A DNA stretch of 64,000 nucleotides from Sungkyunkwania multivorans (lineage in GTDB: Bacteria; Bacteroidota; Bacteroidia; Flavobacteriales; Flavobacteriaceae), in NCBI RefSeq assembly GCF_042675645.1, contig NZ_JBHTJH010000001.1:1-64000 (forward strand). The letters run 5' to 3'. The notes under the pieces are model-generated. The model worked only from the letters and a program-made list of their open reading frames with translations. It did not search any database and was not told where the DNA came from. Below are positions 36,301-45,302 of the stretch, piece by piece. A program made the position numbers and the translations under genes. Numbering within the stretch: the stretch's first letter is position 1; each line of letters begins with the position of its first letter.

Positions 36301-36424
36301 CGGTCTAGATCCGGAAATTGCACCTTTTTATAATGCACAAGGTTTGGTCGATGGCCTTGGTATCGATCGAAGTGCACAACCGAGACCAATAACCGTCTTG
36401 AGCGGAATTCAATTAGAATTTTAA
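33365..36424 (+). CDS. susC: SusC-family TonB-dependent transporter, second locus
   Basis: A 1019-residue outer-membrane transporter: signal peptide (MNVRNLCLLLLLTSVSQIMG), CarboxypepD_reg-like domain (LKGTVSSNDGPLPGATV, TDFDGNYSL), the TonB-box region (DEVVIVTYGTQRN), plug domain and barrel ending in a terminal phenylalanine (IQLEF). It pairs with the SusD gene that begins 18 bases downstream and is expected to be induced by the HTCS just upstream. It differs clearly in sequence from the SusC at 13991, which points to a different ligand. Confidence 0.93.
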   Translation: MNVRNLCLLLLLTSVSQIMGQQLKGTVSSNDGPLPGATVLIKGTSTGTNTDFDGNYSLDKVNNGDVLVFSFVGYKPEEITYNGQAEINVSLEEDAVSLDEVVIVTYGTQRNTPVSVVRSDALSEFPTTDLGQALQGRAAGVTVVNGGSPGSQTLIQIRGVNTFGDGTPLFVVDGVFTNSINSIDLSSIEKVDVLKDAASLAVYGSRGTNGVVLITTKKGKAGKATFSIETSAGIQEFNRRYDVLNTEQYIQFLREINALAGQPGGPDFPIARVNDDPLFDGNGVDTNWQDAYFQQAPIYNINASVNGGSEKARFNLGISRLEQEGVYVDTRFSRTTLNLNTDANIGDWLEVGQTLSLGHNRTVAPEFEGGRDPLQNIIGQAPYIPVVAPSGLFGGTNSDDLNDSRNQIRIQSTQDNLARFSSVIGSVYTKINLAKGLSLRSQFGLNANLLLLDNHRRAYEEDGGRFINPINFIDKTRQTVSQTVFTNTLGYDRTFGKHSVNASAVLEQTRIRFESASISDNNELSSNIPEAFSPNARALSFSVPENLNSILFLAGYRFDNRYSISASGRRDTSSRFAPENASQWFFSGALGWDISNESFFDVEAINSLKFRASYGETGNNRTGNAVNQFLPTLGLNLPISLDDETAPGISPNNAANPDLRWETQIKQNYGLSMGILNDRIQFSVDYFKNRSEDLLIPVELPSSAGVPGNSQTGSTVIRNVGIVDVKGLEFTLGYNDYIGDFKWNFWANLTRSESLVESLGISGEPIERARLNPPFDSALNRLAVGEAPFHFFGLVADGVFSTQAQIDSELPNNSSAATPVQPGDVRFLDINGDGQITLEDRQVIGNPNPDFTYAINLRAEYNGWDFDVLFNGVQGVDVFNSNIYYLEGLDNGLNYGTQILRRWQNPGDITDVPRFRFGSNINNEISTRYIEDGSYLRLRNVTIGYTFPTTMINKSGKGILKKLRFYVQGQNLLTFTKYTGLDPEIAPFYNAQGLVDGLGIDRSAQPRPITVLSGIQLEF

Positions 36425-36442
36425 TTGTTAAAAAATATTCAG

Positions 36443-37981
36443 ATGAAAAGAATTAGTAATCACTTCATAAAAGGTTTGACATTCCTTTTAATTCTGTGCG
36501 CAGCTGCTTGCGATGAAGATGTGCCGGTCGAAAATAGGAACGCTCTTAACCCAGAGATATTCTTCGAGTCGCTAAGTCAAGTAGAGGCAGCCGTCAATGC
36601 CAGCTATAACCAATTTCAGATCGTCTATCAGCGGAATGGTTATATTTTCCCCGATGCGATGTCCGACGAGGTGGTGTCGAGTGGTGACCCCAACTTTGCG
36701 CCATACAATCGATTTGAGTTCAACGCGACCTTAGGTAATATCGCGCAATATTGGACAGCATGCTTCAATGGCGTTGGCGCCTGTAATTTTGTAATTGGCA
36801 ATGAAGCAAGAATGCGGAATAATGCGGCTTCTAGCGATTTTACCAATGCAGATGTCGATAATGCCTTAGGGCAAGCTTATTTTTTACGTGCGCTATATTA
36901 TTATCATTTGGTGAAGCGATTCGGTGGAGTTCCACTAAAGCTCGATATTTCCAGGGCCCTGGAAGACACCCCAAGATCTACAGCCGATGAGGTCTACGAA
37001 CAAATAATCGCTGACCTTCTCTTATCCGTACAGCTTACACAACCAAAAGGAATAACAGAAACGGGGAGAGTTACCAAACAAGCGGCTTACGCATTTTTAG
37101 GGAAGGTCTATTTGCATAGGGAACGTTATGCTGACGCCCAAGATGCATTTAGTAATGTTGATAATCATAGCCTATTGCCATTAGAAGAGTATCAGGATAA
37201 TTTTAATGAGTCTGGAGAACATAATGACGAGTCGATGTTTGAGATCGGATATAATGGAGAGGTTGGTACCGAACAAGAGCGCTGGGCACAAACAGGTATC
37301 GGTACTTCTGAGGTCACCTTTCGCTCTCAAGATTACACAGGATGGGCAAACGCAAGACCGTCTGCAAAAGTGATCGCAGAATTCGAAGATAACGATCCAA
37401 GGTTGGAACTTGCTATCCTAGAAGACAGCGATAACACCTATGGCCCAGAAGGCGTCTATCAGTTTCCTTGCCCGGGTTGCGTAGGAGGGCCTGTTTGGTA
37501 CAAGTTCTCACAGCTATATGACAACCAAGATGTTTCGCAAAATAGCGGCGTTAATGTACGTATCATGAGATATGCCGATGTCGTTTTGATGAAGGCCGAA
37601 GTAGAGCTGAACCTAGGAAATGATCAAGATGCGATCGACCTATTGAATGAGATCAGAGATCGTGCAGAAATGCCTCGATATGGTACGGCCATTATGGATG
37701 CCCGAGGTTTCCCTGTAAATACACCCGAACAGATCTTTAGAGCGATCGTACATGAACGGTTTGTAGAGCTCTGCGGCGAACAACAACGCTTCGACGACTT
37801 GGTGCGGTGGGATTTGGACGACCAGGAACTTTCTATTTTCCCTGATGAGAATTTTGACAACCCCGCGCTTCAAACAGTAAGAGCTTACGATCCAAGCGTT
37901 CATCGCGTCATGCCAATCCCACAGAACGAAATTGATGCAAATACACAAATTGGAGCAGGTGACCAGAATCCTGGTTATTAA
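36443..37981 (+). CDS. susD: SusD/RagB-family lipoprotein, second locus
   Basis: A 512-residue SusD homologue. The start ATG at 36443 gives a proper lipoprotein signal (MKRISNHFIKGLTFLLILCAAAC, Cys23); a TTG at 36425 is in frame but unlikely. The TPR-type core (LGQAYFLRALYYYHLVKRFGG) and the C-terminal RagB region (MRYADVVLMKAEVELNLG, ERFVELCGEQQRFDDLVRW) are intact and the protein ends in NPGY. A CPGC motif (about residue 345) could form a disulfide. It acts with the SusC upstream. Confidence 0.92.
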   Translation: MKRISNHFIKGLTFLLILCAAACDEDVPVENRNALNPEIFFESLSQVEAAVNASYNQFQIVYQRNGYIFPDAMSDEVVSSGDPNFAPYNRFEFNATLGNIAQYWTACFNGVGACNFVIGNEARMRNNAASSDFTNADVDNALGQAYFLRALYYYHLVKRFGGVPLKLDISRALEDTPRSTADEVYEQIIADLLLSVQLTQPKGITETGRVTKQAAYAFLGKVYLHRERYADAQDAFSNVDNHSLLPLEEYQDNFNESGEHNDESMFEIGYNGEVGTEQERWAQTGIGTSEVTFRSQDYTGWANARPSAKVIAEFEDNDPRLELAILEDSDNTYGPEGVYQFPCPGCVGGPVWYKFSQLYDNQDVSQNSGVNVRIMRYADVVLMKAEVELNLGNDQDAIDLLNEIRDRAEMPRYGTAIMDARGFPVNTPEQIFRAIVHERFVELCGEQQRFDDLVRWDLDDQELSIFPDENFDNPALQTVRAYDPSVHRVMPIPQNEIDANTQIGAGDQNPGY

Positions 37982-38002
37982 GCTTTGAATTAGCAATTGT
38001 CT

Positions 38003-38036
38003 AAATGAGCGGAAATTTCTTTTCGCTCATTTTTTC
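38003..38036 (+). terminator. Terminator after the second susCD pair
   Basis: AAATGAGCG (38003-38011), loop, CGCTCATTT (38024-38032) followed by TTTC. The next gene begins 24 bases later, so this may be an attenuating stop within the operon. Confidence 0.65.
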
Positions 38037-38059
38037 TTTATCTTCATTATCTATAAAGA

Positions 38060-41000
38060 ATGACCAATAAAATGCATAAACAAATAAGAATAGCGTTGAG
38101 GCTCACCAAGGCATTGCTCGTTCTTATCATGATCGGTTGCCAAACTAGTGAAAAGGATGAGAAAAATCCGTCTAAAAAAACCGAGGAAGTAAAGATCTTC
38201 GCCAAACTCGTTGCAGAGAATACAGGTATAACTTTCGAAAATACCCTAAGCGAAACAGATACACTCAATTACTTTACCTACCCCTATATTTATATGGGAG
38301 GAGGCGTCGCTGCTGGGGATATCAATAATGACGGCCTTACCGATATTTTTTTTACAGGAAATATGGTTTCCAATAGGTTGTACCTCAATAAGGGCAACTT
38401 GACCTTTGAGGACATCACCACAGCCGCTGGGCTTGGCGGCGACCATCGATGGTACACGGGAACAACGATGGCCGATGTAAATGGAGACGGGCTTTTGGAT
38501 ATATATTGCCTTGTAGCTGGCCAGTCTGGAAACAAACAAAATCAACTTTTCATAAATAATGGTGATAATACCTTTGAGGAGCGAGCAGCCGATTTTGGCT
38601 TGAATGATGCTGGAAATAGCGTAGATGCCACTTTTTTTGATTTCGACAATGACGGGGACTTGGATGTATACGTGGCCAACTACCCAGTTACCCCTTTCGA
38701 ATACAACAGCTTCCATTACAAAATGAGAATGGATCGGGTGACCGATTTAGAGACGGATAATCTATATAGGAATGATGGGGAGCGTTTTACCAAGATCACC
38801 GAAGATGCAGGAGTAAAATTGTATAGCCTGTCATTGAGTGTTACAGCATCCGACCTTAATGACGATGGTTGGACCGACCTTTACATATCTAATGATTTCG
38901 GTACTCCAGATTGCTTGTACATCAATCAAAAAGATGGAACCTTTAAAAATGAGATCAAGAATGCCACTGCACATACGTCTTTCTATGGAATGGGAGTGGA
39001 TATCGCCGATTTCAATAATGATGGACTCCTAGATATTGTTCAAATGGACATGGATGCCGCCTCCAATAGACGATCAAAGGCCAACATGGCCAGCATGAAT
39101 CCCGAGCTATTCGAAAATATTGAAAGAGTCGGATTCCATTACCAATACATGCAAAACACCTTGCAACTAAATACGGGATATTCTCAACAGGGTGTTCCAA
39201 AACTGAAGGACATTTCTCGATTGGCGGGTATTTCGTCCACAGATTGGAGCTGGGCACCGCTGTTGGCAGATTTTGACAATGATGGCCATAAAGACCTGTT
39301 CGTTTCCAATGGTACGCGCAGAGAGATCAATAACAAGGATTATTTCGAAAGCCTTAAAGGAGAGAAAAAGCATAAAGATAGCTTGCTGATCAAAAGCCTT
39401 AGGATCCCTTCAGAGCCTATTGATAACTATATGTTCAAAAACAATGGTGACCTCACATTTACAAAAAGCAACGCTGAATGGGGTATTGAAGACAAAGGCT
39501 TTTCCAATGGTGCCACCTATGCAGATCTAGATAATGACGGCGACCTAGAACTCATCATTAACAATATCGACAAACAGGCATCCATTTTTCAAAATCAGAG
39601 CGCCACCTTTAACAACCATCTTAAAATAGCGCTTAAGGGCGATTCAAAAAACACATATGGGATAGGTGCAAAAGTTCGAATATACCATGGCGATGAGCAA
39701 CAGGTACAAGAAGTTTCTTTAAGCCGAGGCTTCCAATCTTCGGTAGCACCACAGCTTCACTTTGGCCTTGGCAAAGATGAAATGGTAGATAGTCTTGTCG
39801 TCCTATGGCCTAATCAAAAGATACAGCGATTGACAAAGATTGCCGCGAACAGCGATTTAATGCTCGATGCGCAACTCGCCGGAGAAAAGAAAATAGATAC
39901 ACCAAAAATCGTAGCCCAGCTTTTTCAGAGTGATTCGGATACCTTGGCGCTCTATAAACACAAAGAGAACACCTACGATGACTTTAAAAATGAAATTCTC
40001 TTACCGCATAAGACCTCCAGATTTGGCCCAGGCATTTCGGTGGGTGATCTAAACGGTGATGGCTTGGACGATTTTTATATCGGCGCGGCGTCTAAATATC
40101 CAGGCGGGCTGTTCTTCCAAACAAAAGAGGGTTCATTCGAACAACAAAAGCTAAAGATCTTACTAAAAGATAGAATGCATGAAGACATAGGGTCCCTTAT
40201 TTTTGATGCTGATAACGACGGAGACAACGACCTTTATATCGTAAGCGGCGGCAACGAGTTTGGTCCAAGAGCAAAGTTGCTCCAGGATAGACTTTATGTT
40301 AATCAAGGGGATGGTAACTTTGTGAAAAGCAACAATGCCTTACCTCCTATTTTCGAAAGTGGTGGCAGAGTGTATGCCTGCGATTTTGATAAAGATGGTG
40401 ACCAAGACCTATTTGTCGGTAGCAGACTGATCCCAGGGAACTACCCCTATCCAGCCAATAGTTACATTCTAGAGAATGTGAGCACCCCAGGTAAGCCGCG
40501 ATTCATCAATGTCACACAAACGATCGCACCTGGTTTGAACAAACTAGGTTTGGTGACCTCAGCACAATGGATGGACTATGACAACGACGGTTGGAAAGAT
40601 CTGGCGATCGCCGGGGAATGGATGAACATCAGGCTTTTCAAAAATACTGGCAAGGAGCTTAAAGAGGTCACAAAAAAGGTTGGTTTAGAGCAGACTGCTG
40701 GTTGGTGGTTCAGTTTAAAGGCAAACGACATCGACCAGGATGGTGATATTGACCTCATCGCTGGAAATCTTGGGGATAACTATAAGTACAAGGCAAATGG
40801 TAGCGAGACCTTTGATGTCTATTTGAATGATTTTGATGGAAATAACTCCAATGATATTGTATTGAGCTATTATAACGAGGGTGAACAATATCCGGTGAGA
40901 GGTAGAGAATGTTCTTCACAGCAAATGCCCAACATAAAGAAGAAGTTCAAGAATTATGATGCCTTTTCTAAAGCCACTTTAGTGGATGTCTATGACGAGG

Positions 41001-41416
41001 ATAAGCTGGAAAACAGTATCCACTATCAAATATCATCATTCAAAAGTGCGGTCTTTTACAATGAAAATGGAAAATTTATAAGAAAGGACCTGCCAATAAA
41101 AGCACAGATGGCTCCGACAAATCAAATCCTGGTCGCGGATTTTGACCTCGACGGCAAGAAAGATATGATATTTGGTGGCAATCTATATGCCTCTGAGGTA
41201 GAAACACCGAGGGCTGATGCGGGTCATGGCGTATTTTTAAAAGGGACCAACGACAACCTATTTGTGGTACCTCCGGTTAAAGAAACGGGACTCTTTATGG
41301 ACGGGGATGTGAAAGACCTAGCTACAATTACCATCAAAGGCAAACCTTACATCCTAGTGGCGCAGAACAACGATTTCTTAAAATTTATCGCAATTACCAA
41401 TAACGTAACCTTTTAG
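38060..41416 (+). CDS. VCBS/FG-GAP repeat and ASPIC-UnbV lipoprotein (CRTAC1-like)
   Basis: A 1118-residue lipoprotein (MIGC lipobox near residue 30). It is filled with FG-GAP/VCBS repeats carrying calcium-binding loops (DINNDGLTD, DVNGDGLLD, DFDNDGDLD, DLDNDGDLE, DFDKDGDQD, DLDGKKD). An ASPIC/UnbV domain lies near residues 520-595 (GIGAKVRIYHGDEQQ, SRGFQSSVAPQLHFGLG). The repeats should form a propeller. Such proteins often follow susCD pairs in marine Flavobacteriia, and a surface role in glycan or protein binding is likely, but no enzyme activity is proven. Confidence 0.8.
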   Translation: MTNKMHKQIRIALRLTKALLVLIMIGCQTSEKDEKNPSKKTEEVKIFAKLVAENTGITFENTLSETDTLNYFTYPYIYMGGGVAAGDINNDGLTDIFFTGNMVSNRLYLNKGNLTFEDITTAAGLGGDHRWYTGTTMADVNGDGLLDIYCLVAGQSGNKQNQLFINNGDNTFEERAADFGLNDAGNSVDATFFDFDNDGDLDVYVANYPVTPFEYNSFHYKMRMDRVTDLETDNLYRNDGERFTKITEDAGVKLYSLSLSVTASDLNDDGWTDLYISNDFGTPDCLYINQKDGTFKNEIKNATAHTSFYGMGVDIADFNNDGLLDIVQMDMDAASNRRSKANMASMNPELFENIERVGFHYQYMQNTLQLNTGYSQQGVPKLKDISRLAGISSTDWSWAPLLADFDNDGHKDLFVSNGTRREINNKDYFESLKGEKKHKDSLLIKSLRIPSEPIDNYMFKNNGDLTFTKSNAEWGIEDKGFSNGATYADLDNDGDLELIINNIDKQASIFQNQSATFNNHLKIALKGDSKNTYGIGAKVRIYHGDEQQVQEVSLSRGFQSSVAPQLHFGLGKDEMVDSLVVLWPNQKIQRLTKIAANSDLMLDAQLAGEKKIDTPKIVAQLFQSDSDTLALYKHKENTYDDFKNEILLPHKTSRFGPGISVGDLNGDGLDDFYIGAASKYPGGLFFQTKEGSFEQQKLKILLKDRMHEDIGSLIFDADNDGDNDLYIVSGGNEFGPRAKLLQDRLYVNQGDGNFVKSNNALPPIFESGGRVYACDFDKDGDQDLFVGSRLIPGNYPYPANSYILENVSTPGKPRFINVTQTIAPGLNKLGLVTSAQWMDYDNDGWKDLAIAGEWMNIRLFKNTGKELKEVTKKVGLEQTAGWWFSLKANDIDQDGDIDLIAGNLGDNYKYKANGSETFDVYLNDFDGNNSNDIVLSYYNEGEQYPVRGRECSSQQMPNIKKKFKNYDAFSKATLVDVYDEDKLENSIHYQISSFKSAVFYNENGKFIRKDLPIKAQMAPTNQILVADFDLDGKKDMIFGGNLYASEVETPRADAGHGVFLKGTNDNLFVVPPVKETGLFMDGDVKDLATITIKGKPYILVAQNNDFLKFIAITNNVTF

Positions 41417-41520
41417 AGAAAACTCACTAATAAGTCTGACACAAGATTCTCGGAAGGTCTTCTATTTACAAACACGATCGGACCAGAGATTTTTGAAGTT
41501 AGCAGCGCTTGTGCGTCTTA

Positions 41521-42660
41521 CTATTCATAGGCCGCAACGATCACATCGGCGATTTCAACAAATGGCCAACTCAAAGTTCGTCGGTCAAATATGGCGAGCC
41601 CATCGTTAGAAACACCGCTATTGCCATTGTCCCACCACACGCTTGAAATACCCCTGTTAGCGGCACTATTAGCGTAGAAAGTCGCATGCGCTAGGCGATC
41701 TTCAAAATTATTCTGATTTCCAGAACTCCACTCGCCCAATACCACAGCCTTTCCATTATCGACAAATTTTGACTTGATCCGGTCCATTTCGGCAGTTAAT
41801 TGAGCCTTGTCCTCATCAGTGCCCCAAGTCGCATCAGTGCCCTCTAGCGTAAACGGAAATGGAAAGTATGAGTGCAGCGAAACAATTGTATTTTGATCGT
41901 TATTAGGTATTACCAAAGCATTCATGGCAATTGGTAAGGTGCTTGCTGCGTAGGTAGAGATCATGAGCTTTCGCAAACTATTGTTACCTCCGGTCGCTCT
42001 TATCGCATCGAGTGCTGTCTTATGATATTGATTGACCATGTCTCTTCCCTCCGCGGTTCCTCCTGTCCACTCCTCGGGGCTATCTTCATAGCGAGGTTCG
42101 TTCAAGGTCTCAAAAATAACATAGTCACTGTAGTTCTTAAATCTGTTTGCGACCTGTGTCCATAATTTGGAAAGTCGGGCTTTCACCTCGTCCCCTTTAG
42201 GATAGGTTGGAATGATCCAAGGATCATCATGATGCACATTGATGATCACATACATATTATTGGCTCTCCCGTAGTTGACGACCTCCTCCACACGATCCAA
42301 CCAGGACTTCTCTATGATGTAATTGGGGGCAGGACCCTGATGAAAACGCCAGGTCACTGGAACGCGAATGGTGTTGAATCCTCTTTCGGCAACCTTATCG
42401 ATCATTTGCCTCGTTGTAACAGGATTTCCCCAAACAGTTTCGTTCTCGCCTTCCACATCCAAGCTGTTCCCCAAATTCCATCCCATCTTCATTTCAGAAA
42501 CCATTTCTATGGGAGAGATCTCGCGCATAGCACCATCATCGAACGTACTCACAATCACATTCCCTTCATTGGGTATCATCGTTACATTTACCTGATCTGA
42601 ACTACAGGAAATAATAAGGATCAATAATATATAAACACTGGTAAAACACTTCATTTTCAA
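41521..42660 (-). CDS. GH5 endoglucanase-like lipoprotein
   Basis: A 379-residue lipoprotein (IISC lipobox, Cys19) with one GH5 TIM barrel (residues about 52-375). The family signatures are present: WNLGNSLD at the first strand, RVPVTW, the acid/base E188 in TLNEP and the nucleophile E310 in VLGEWSS. The architecture is close to GH5 subfamily 2-type cellulases, so beta-1,4-glucan or mixed-linkage glucan is the best guess; mannan is possible. It is convergent with the VCBS gene and probably belongs to the same sugar locus. Confidence 0.88.
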   Translation of the reverse strand: MKMKCFTSVYILLILIISCSSDQVNVTMIPNEGNVIVSTFDDGAMREISPIEMVSEMKMGWNLGNSLDVEGENETVWGNPVTTRQMIDKVAERGFNTIRVPVTWRFHQGPAPNYIIEKSWLDRVEEVVNYGRANNMYVIINVHHDDPWIIPTYPKGDEVKARLSKLWTQVANRFKNYSDYVIFETLNEPRYEDSPEEWTGGTAEGRDMVNQYHKTALDAIRATGGNNSLRKLMISTYAASTLPIAMNALVIPNNDQNTIVSLHSYFPFPFTLEGTDATWGTDEDKAQLTAEMDRIKSKFVDNGKAVVLGEWSSGNQNNFEDRLAHATFYANSAANRGISSVWWDNGNSGVSNDGLAIFDRRTLSWPFVEIADVIVAAYE

Positions 42661-43030
42661 ACAGTTTTATTTCAAAATTAGCTAAAACGAGTCTCAAGCG
42701 AGCGACAAGAATGATGTAAAAGCTAGATGAAATGTTGCATGTATCACCAATAATTATCTGGTGATACTGAATCCTTTGATTCTACTGGTGTCTTTACGAC
42801 AACTTTGTCATTACTATAAACAATAAAGGCATTTGGCATCTCTTCTCCTTCAAGGCGACTTTATTTGACACTGAACAGACCTTAGACTTCCGCCACGATA
42901 CCATAGCTAATGCACCTTTGAGCTCCTTTTCCGAGAACTTCACCTTTATCTCACGAAAAGGTCAATATTTCCACCGAATGAGCTAGCACTATTGCTTGTA
43001 TATCATTTAATTGAAGTTGAAAAAAATATC
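42661..43030. other. Intergenic region with possible decayed gene
   Basis: About 370 bases without an intact gene. On the minus strand, from about 42945 down to 42750, two different frames read like protein (KFSEKELKGALAMVSWRK, then EGEEMPNAFIVYSNDKVVVK), separated by a frame change near 42850 and ended by TGA. This looks like the frameshifted C-terminal remnant of a lost gene; I cannot name it. TAATTTTG at 42680-42673 (minus strand) is a possible -7 element for the GH5 gene. Confidence 0.35.
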
Positions 43031-43690
43031 ATGGTAAGCAAAGAATATATTTTTCGGTTTTTAAGGGATCTAAGAAAGAACAATAGCAAAGACTGGATGG
43101 ACGAACATCGCGACCGCTATGAGACCGCAAAGGAACGATGGATCGAAGAAGTAAGCAATATCCTAGAGCGGCTCTCAAGGCATAACGCAGAGTTTGATCG
43201 CGTAGACCCAAAAAAGACGATCGAGCGAATCAATAACAATTTGTTATATCATCCAAATAAACCAACCTACAAACATCATTTTGGATGTGAGGCTCTTGGA
43301 AAGAAGGGAAATGGTACCCTATACATTTCAATCGGACCCTCAAGGTCATTCGTTGGTGGCGGCATTCACAACCCATCTAAAGAAGACCTTGATAACCTTA
43401 GAGAGGCCATTGACTACAATGGCGAAGAGCTGCGCAAGATCATTGACTCAAAAGATATTCAAGATTATTTTGGTGGCCTTACAGAAGATGATCAAAAGCT
43501 CAAAACCGCTCCACGAGGCTACGATCAAGACCATGAGCATATCGAATTGTTGCGACGGAAGGACTTTACGGTGATGAAACAATTGACAGAGGAAGAGGTT
43601 ACCGGAGACCATTTTATAGATATCGTTGAAGAAGCCCATTTGAAGATGAGACCTTTCAATTCCTATCTTCAAGAGGCGTTGGGCAAATAA
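43031..43690 (+). CDS. DUF2461 family protein
   Basis: A 219-residue cytosolic protein from the ATG at 43031 (the open frame extends to a TTG at 42992, but MVSKEYIFRFLRDLRKNNSKDW is the family's usual beginning). It matches the DUF2461 / TIGR02453 family (NNSKDWMDEHRDRYE, YHPNKPTYKHHFGC, YISIGPSRSFVGGGI, PRGYDQDHEHIELLRRKDF). The biochemical role is unknown. It stands alone, convergent with the CotH-like gene. Confidence 0.85.
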   Translation: MVSKEYIFRFLRDLRKNNSKDWMDEHRDRYETAKERWIEEVSNILERLSRHNAEFDRVDPKKTIERINNNLLYHPNKPTYKHHFGCEALGKKGNGTLYISIGPSRSFVGGGIHNPSKEDLDNLREAIDYNGEELRKIIDSKDIQDYFGGLTEDDQKLKTAPRGYDQDHEHIELLRRKDFTVMKQLTEEEVTGDHFIDIVEEAHLKMRPFNSYLQEALGK

Positions 43691-43732
43691 GAAGCTGTAA
43701 ACTGCGTGAACATGATCGTCTAGATATAGAGG

Positions 43733-45187
43733 TCACTCCTGCTCCAACTTCTCAAAATACCCATCGAGGTACGACAGTCTTTTTTTTAACCAATCTTTCA
43801 GATAGGTCAAATGCGCTTCGTTTGACTGATCAGAAGGCCAAATCAAACCTTCTCTTTCATATACCTTATTGCTCTCGAAGGTTTGGTACAGTTTGTCGAT
43901 CTCTCCAAGCAAGGATTCATTGCTAAAAACAGTCGCTCGTAGCGCTTTCCACCTACTTACCAATCTATATTTATAATCGTTCGGGTTTTCCTTGATGAGC
44001 CTATCAAATAATCCGTTGCTCAATACATCATCCGTTGTGGAAATGCGACGCCCGTCTATAATAGTACCCAAAACACCATCTAAATCCCATGGCACGATAA
44101 AATAAGGACCACTTATATCATATCTGGCCACAAACAGATTTTTACCCAAATTATCCGTTGCACGCAGCATATTGACAAAAAGGAAGTAATCGATCACATT
44201 ATCTAAGTGAACGTACTGATCGATTCGCGCAGCAAATACATCAGATTCTGAATTGACCACAAAATCGGTAAAGGCATGTAAATTATTCCAATAGTATTTA
44301 TAATTGACCAGCGGATAACTCATTTCATAACCGCCCCAATAGGGAGATCTGTTGTCAAAATCAGGTGCTTTTTTGAATTCGGGAGCACCTCCATATCGCA
44401 CGGCTTTAAAAAGTTCTCCTCTTGGTTGATCGTTCTCTGGCTCCTTTAGTTGGAGAAGCTTCCTGTCAACATCTTCTGTCAAAGTAAAGAGGCCTTGATA
44501 TTCATTATTCAAAAATACCTCAACGAAGCGCATATCGATACCGCTCTTTGCTTCAGGTTCCTGCTGTATGTAGTAAGGTTCATGTATCGATAGCCATAAT
44601 TTGGAGGCGAGATAAGAACGCAGTCTCAGAGGTTCGTCATAGAGTCCGTCCAAGATCCAATCGTCATCGCTTCGCAGCTTTTTAAATTGGAGGTCGACAT
44701 TTTCCTTACCCCATTTATCCTTCCAGAACTCGAGGTCGTAGTTCTTCTTTGGAAAGCCCAAAGAGATATTCCCACGCAATTCGATTCCCACAATTTGTTC
44801 AATCGTTTGCTTTTGGTCGGCGAAATAGAACTGCGCCATTTTTTTTGGTTCATTGACGATGGCATCTTTGATGGTGATGGAGATCACCGGTAATTGGGTG
44901 ATGTAGAGCGCATAGCCCTCTTCATTTTGAAATCTTTGCGAATAGCTTAGACTATCAGAGGGAATATTGAACTTATATGTATCTCCAAAACGTATTGAAA
45001 AACTGGAATGAGCCTGTTTTAAAGAATCCGTGATCTCAATGTTCCAGATGATCAATTTGTGTGCAGTGTCAATACCAAAACTATGCTGAGTTGGTACGAT
45101 CTCTTTCCCGATTTGTGAACGTGCGTCACGACTGAAAAGCATGAAGGTCAACAAAAGAAATAAAGGATACCGTCTTGGCATGATCAC
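43733..45187 (-). CDS. CotH-family protein kinase-like exported protein
   Basis: A 484-residue exported protein (signal peptide to about residue 25, DARS). It has the CotH kinase-like fold: KNYDLEFW and DDDWILDGLYDEPLRLRSYLASKLW in the N-lobe, FVEVFLNNEYQGLFTLTEDVDRKLL, and the metal-binding VPWDLDGVLG in the C-lobe. CotH proteins in spore coats phosphorylate surface proteins; in Bacteroidota they are exported and their targets are unknown. No partner gene is adjacent. Confidence 0.82.
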   Translation of the reverse strand: MIMPRRYPLFLLLTFMLFSRDARSQIGKEIVPTQHSFGIDTAHKLIIWNIEITDSLKQAHSSFSIRFGDTYKFNIPSDSLSYSQRFQNEEGYALYITQLPVISITIKDAIVNEPKKMAQFYFADQKQTIEQIVGIELRGNISLGFPKKNYDLEFWKDKWGKENVDLQFKKLRSDDDWILDGLYDEPLRLRSYLASKLWLSIHEPYYIQQEPEAKSGIDMRFVEVFLNNEYQGLFTLTEDVDRKLLQLKEPENDQPRGELFKAVRYGGAPEFKKAPDFDNRSPYWGGYEMSYPLVNYKYYWNNLHAFTDFVVNSESDVFAARIDQYVHLDNVIDYFLFVNMLRATDNLGKNLFVARYDISGPYFIVPWDLDGVLGTIIDGRRISTTDDVLSNGLFDRLIKENPNDYKYRLVSRWKALRATVFSNESLLGEIDKLYQTFESNKVYEREGLIWPSDQSNEAHLTYLKDWLKKRLSYLDGYFEKLEQE

Positions 45188-45302
45188 AGGATGATAAGGT
45201 AATAGTTACGTTCAAATTTACGCATATTTGTCCTTTGCCAACCGCACGTAGATCGATGGCCAACATTTGAGCTGAAGTACAAGCTGCTACTTTCACTTTG
45301 TG

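Noticed and set aside
36425..36442. TTG start for the second SusD
   Set aside because: It adds six residues before a normal lipoprotein signal that begins with ATG at 36443.
38246..38716. Minus-strand frame of 156 codons opposite the VCBS gene
   Set aside because: It is the antisense of calcium-loop repeats; the repeated DxDGD codons give long open frames on the other strand.
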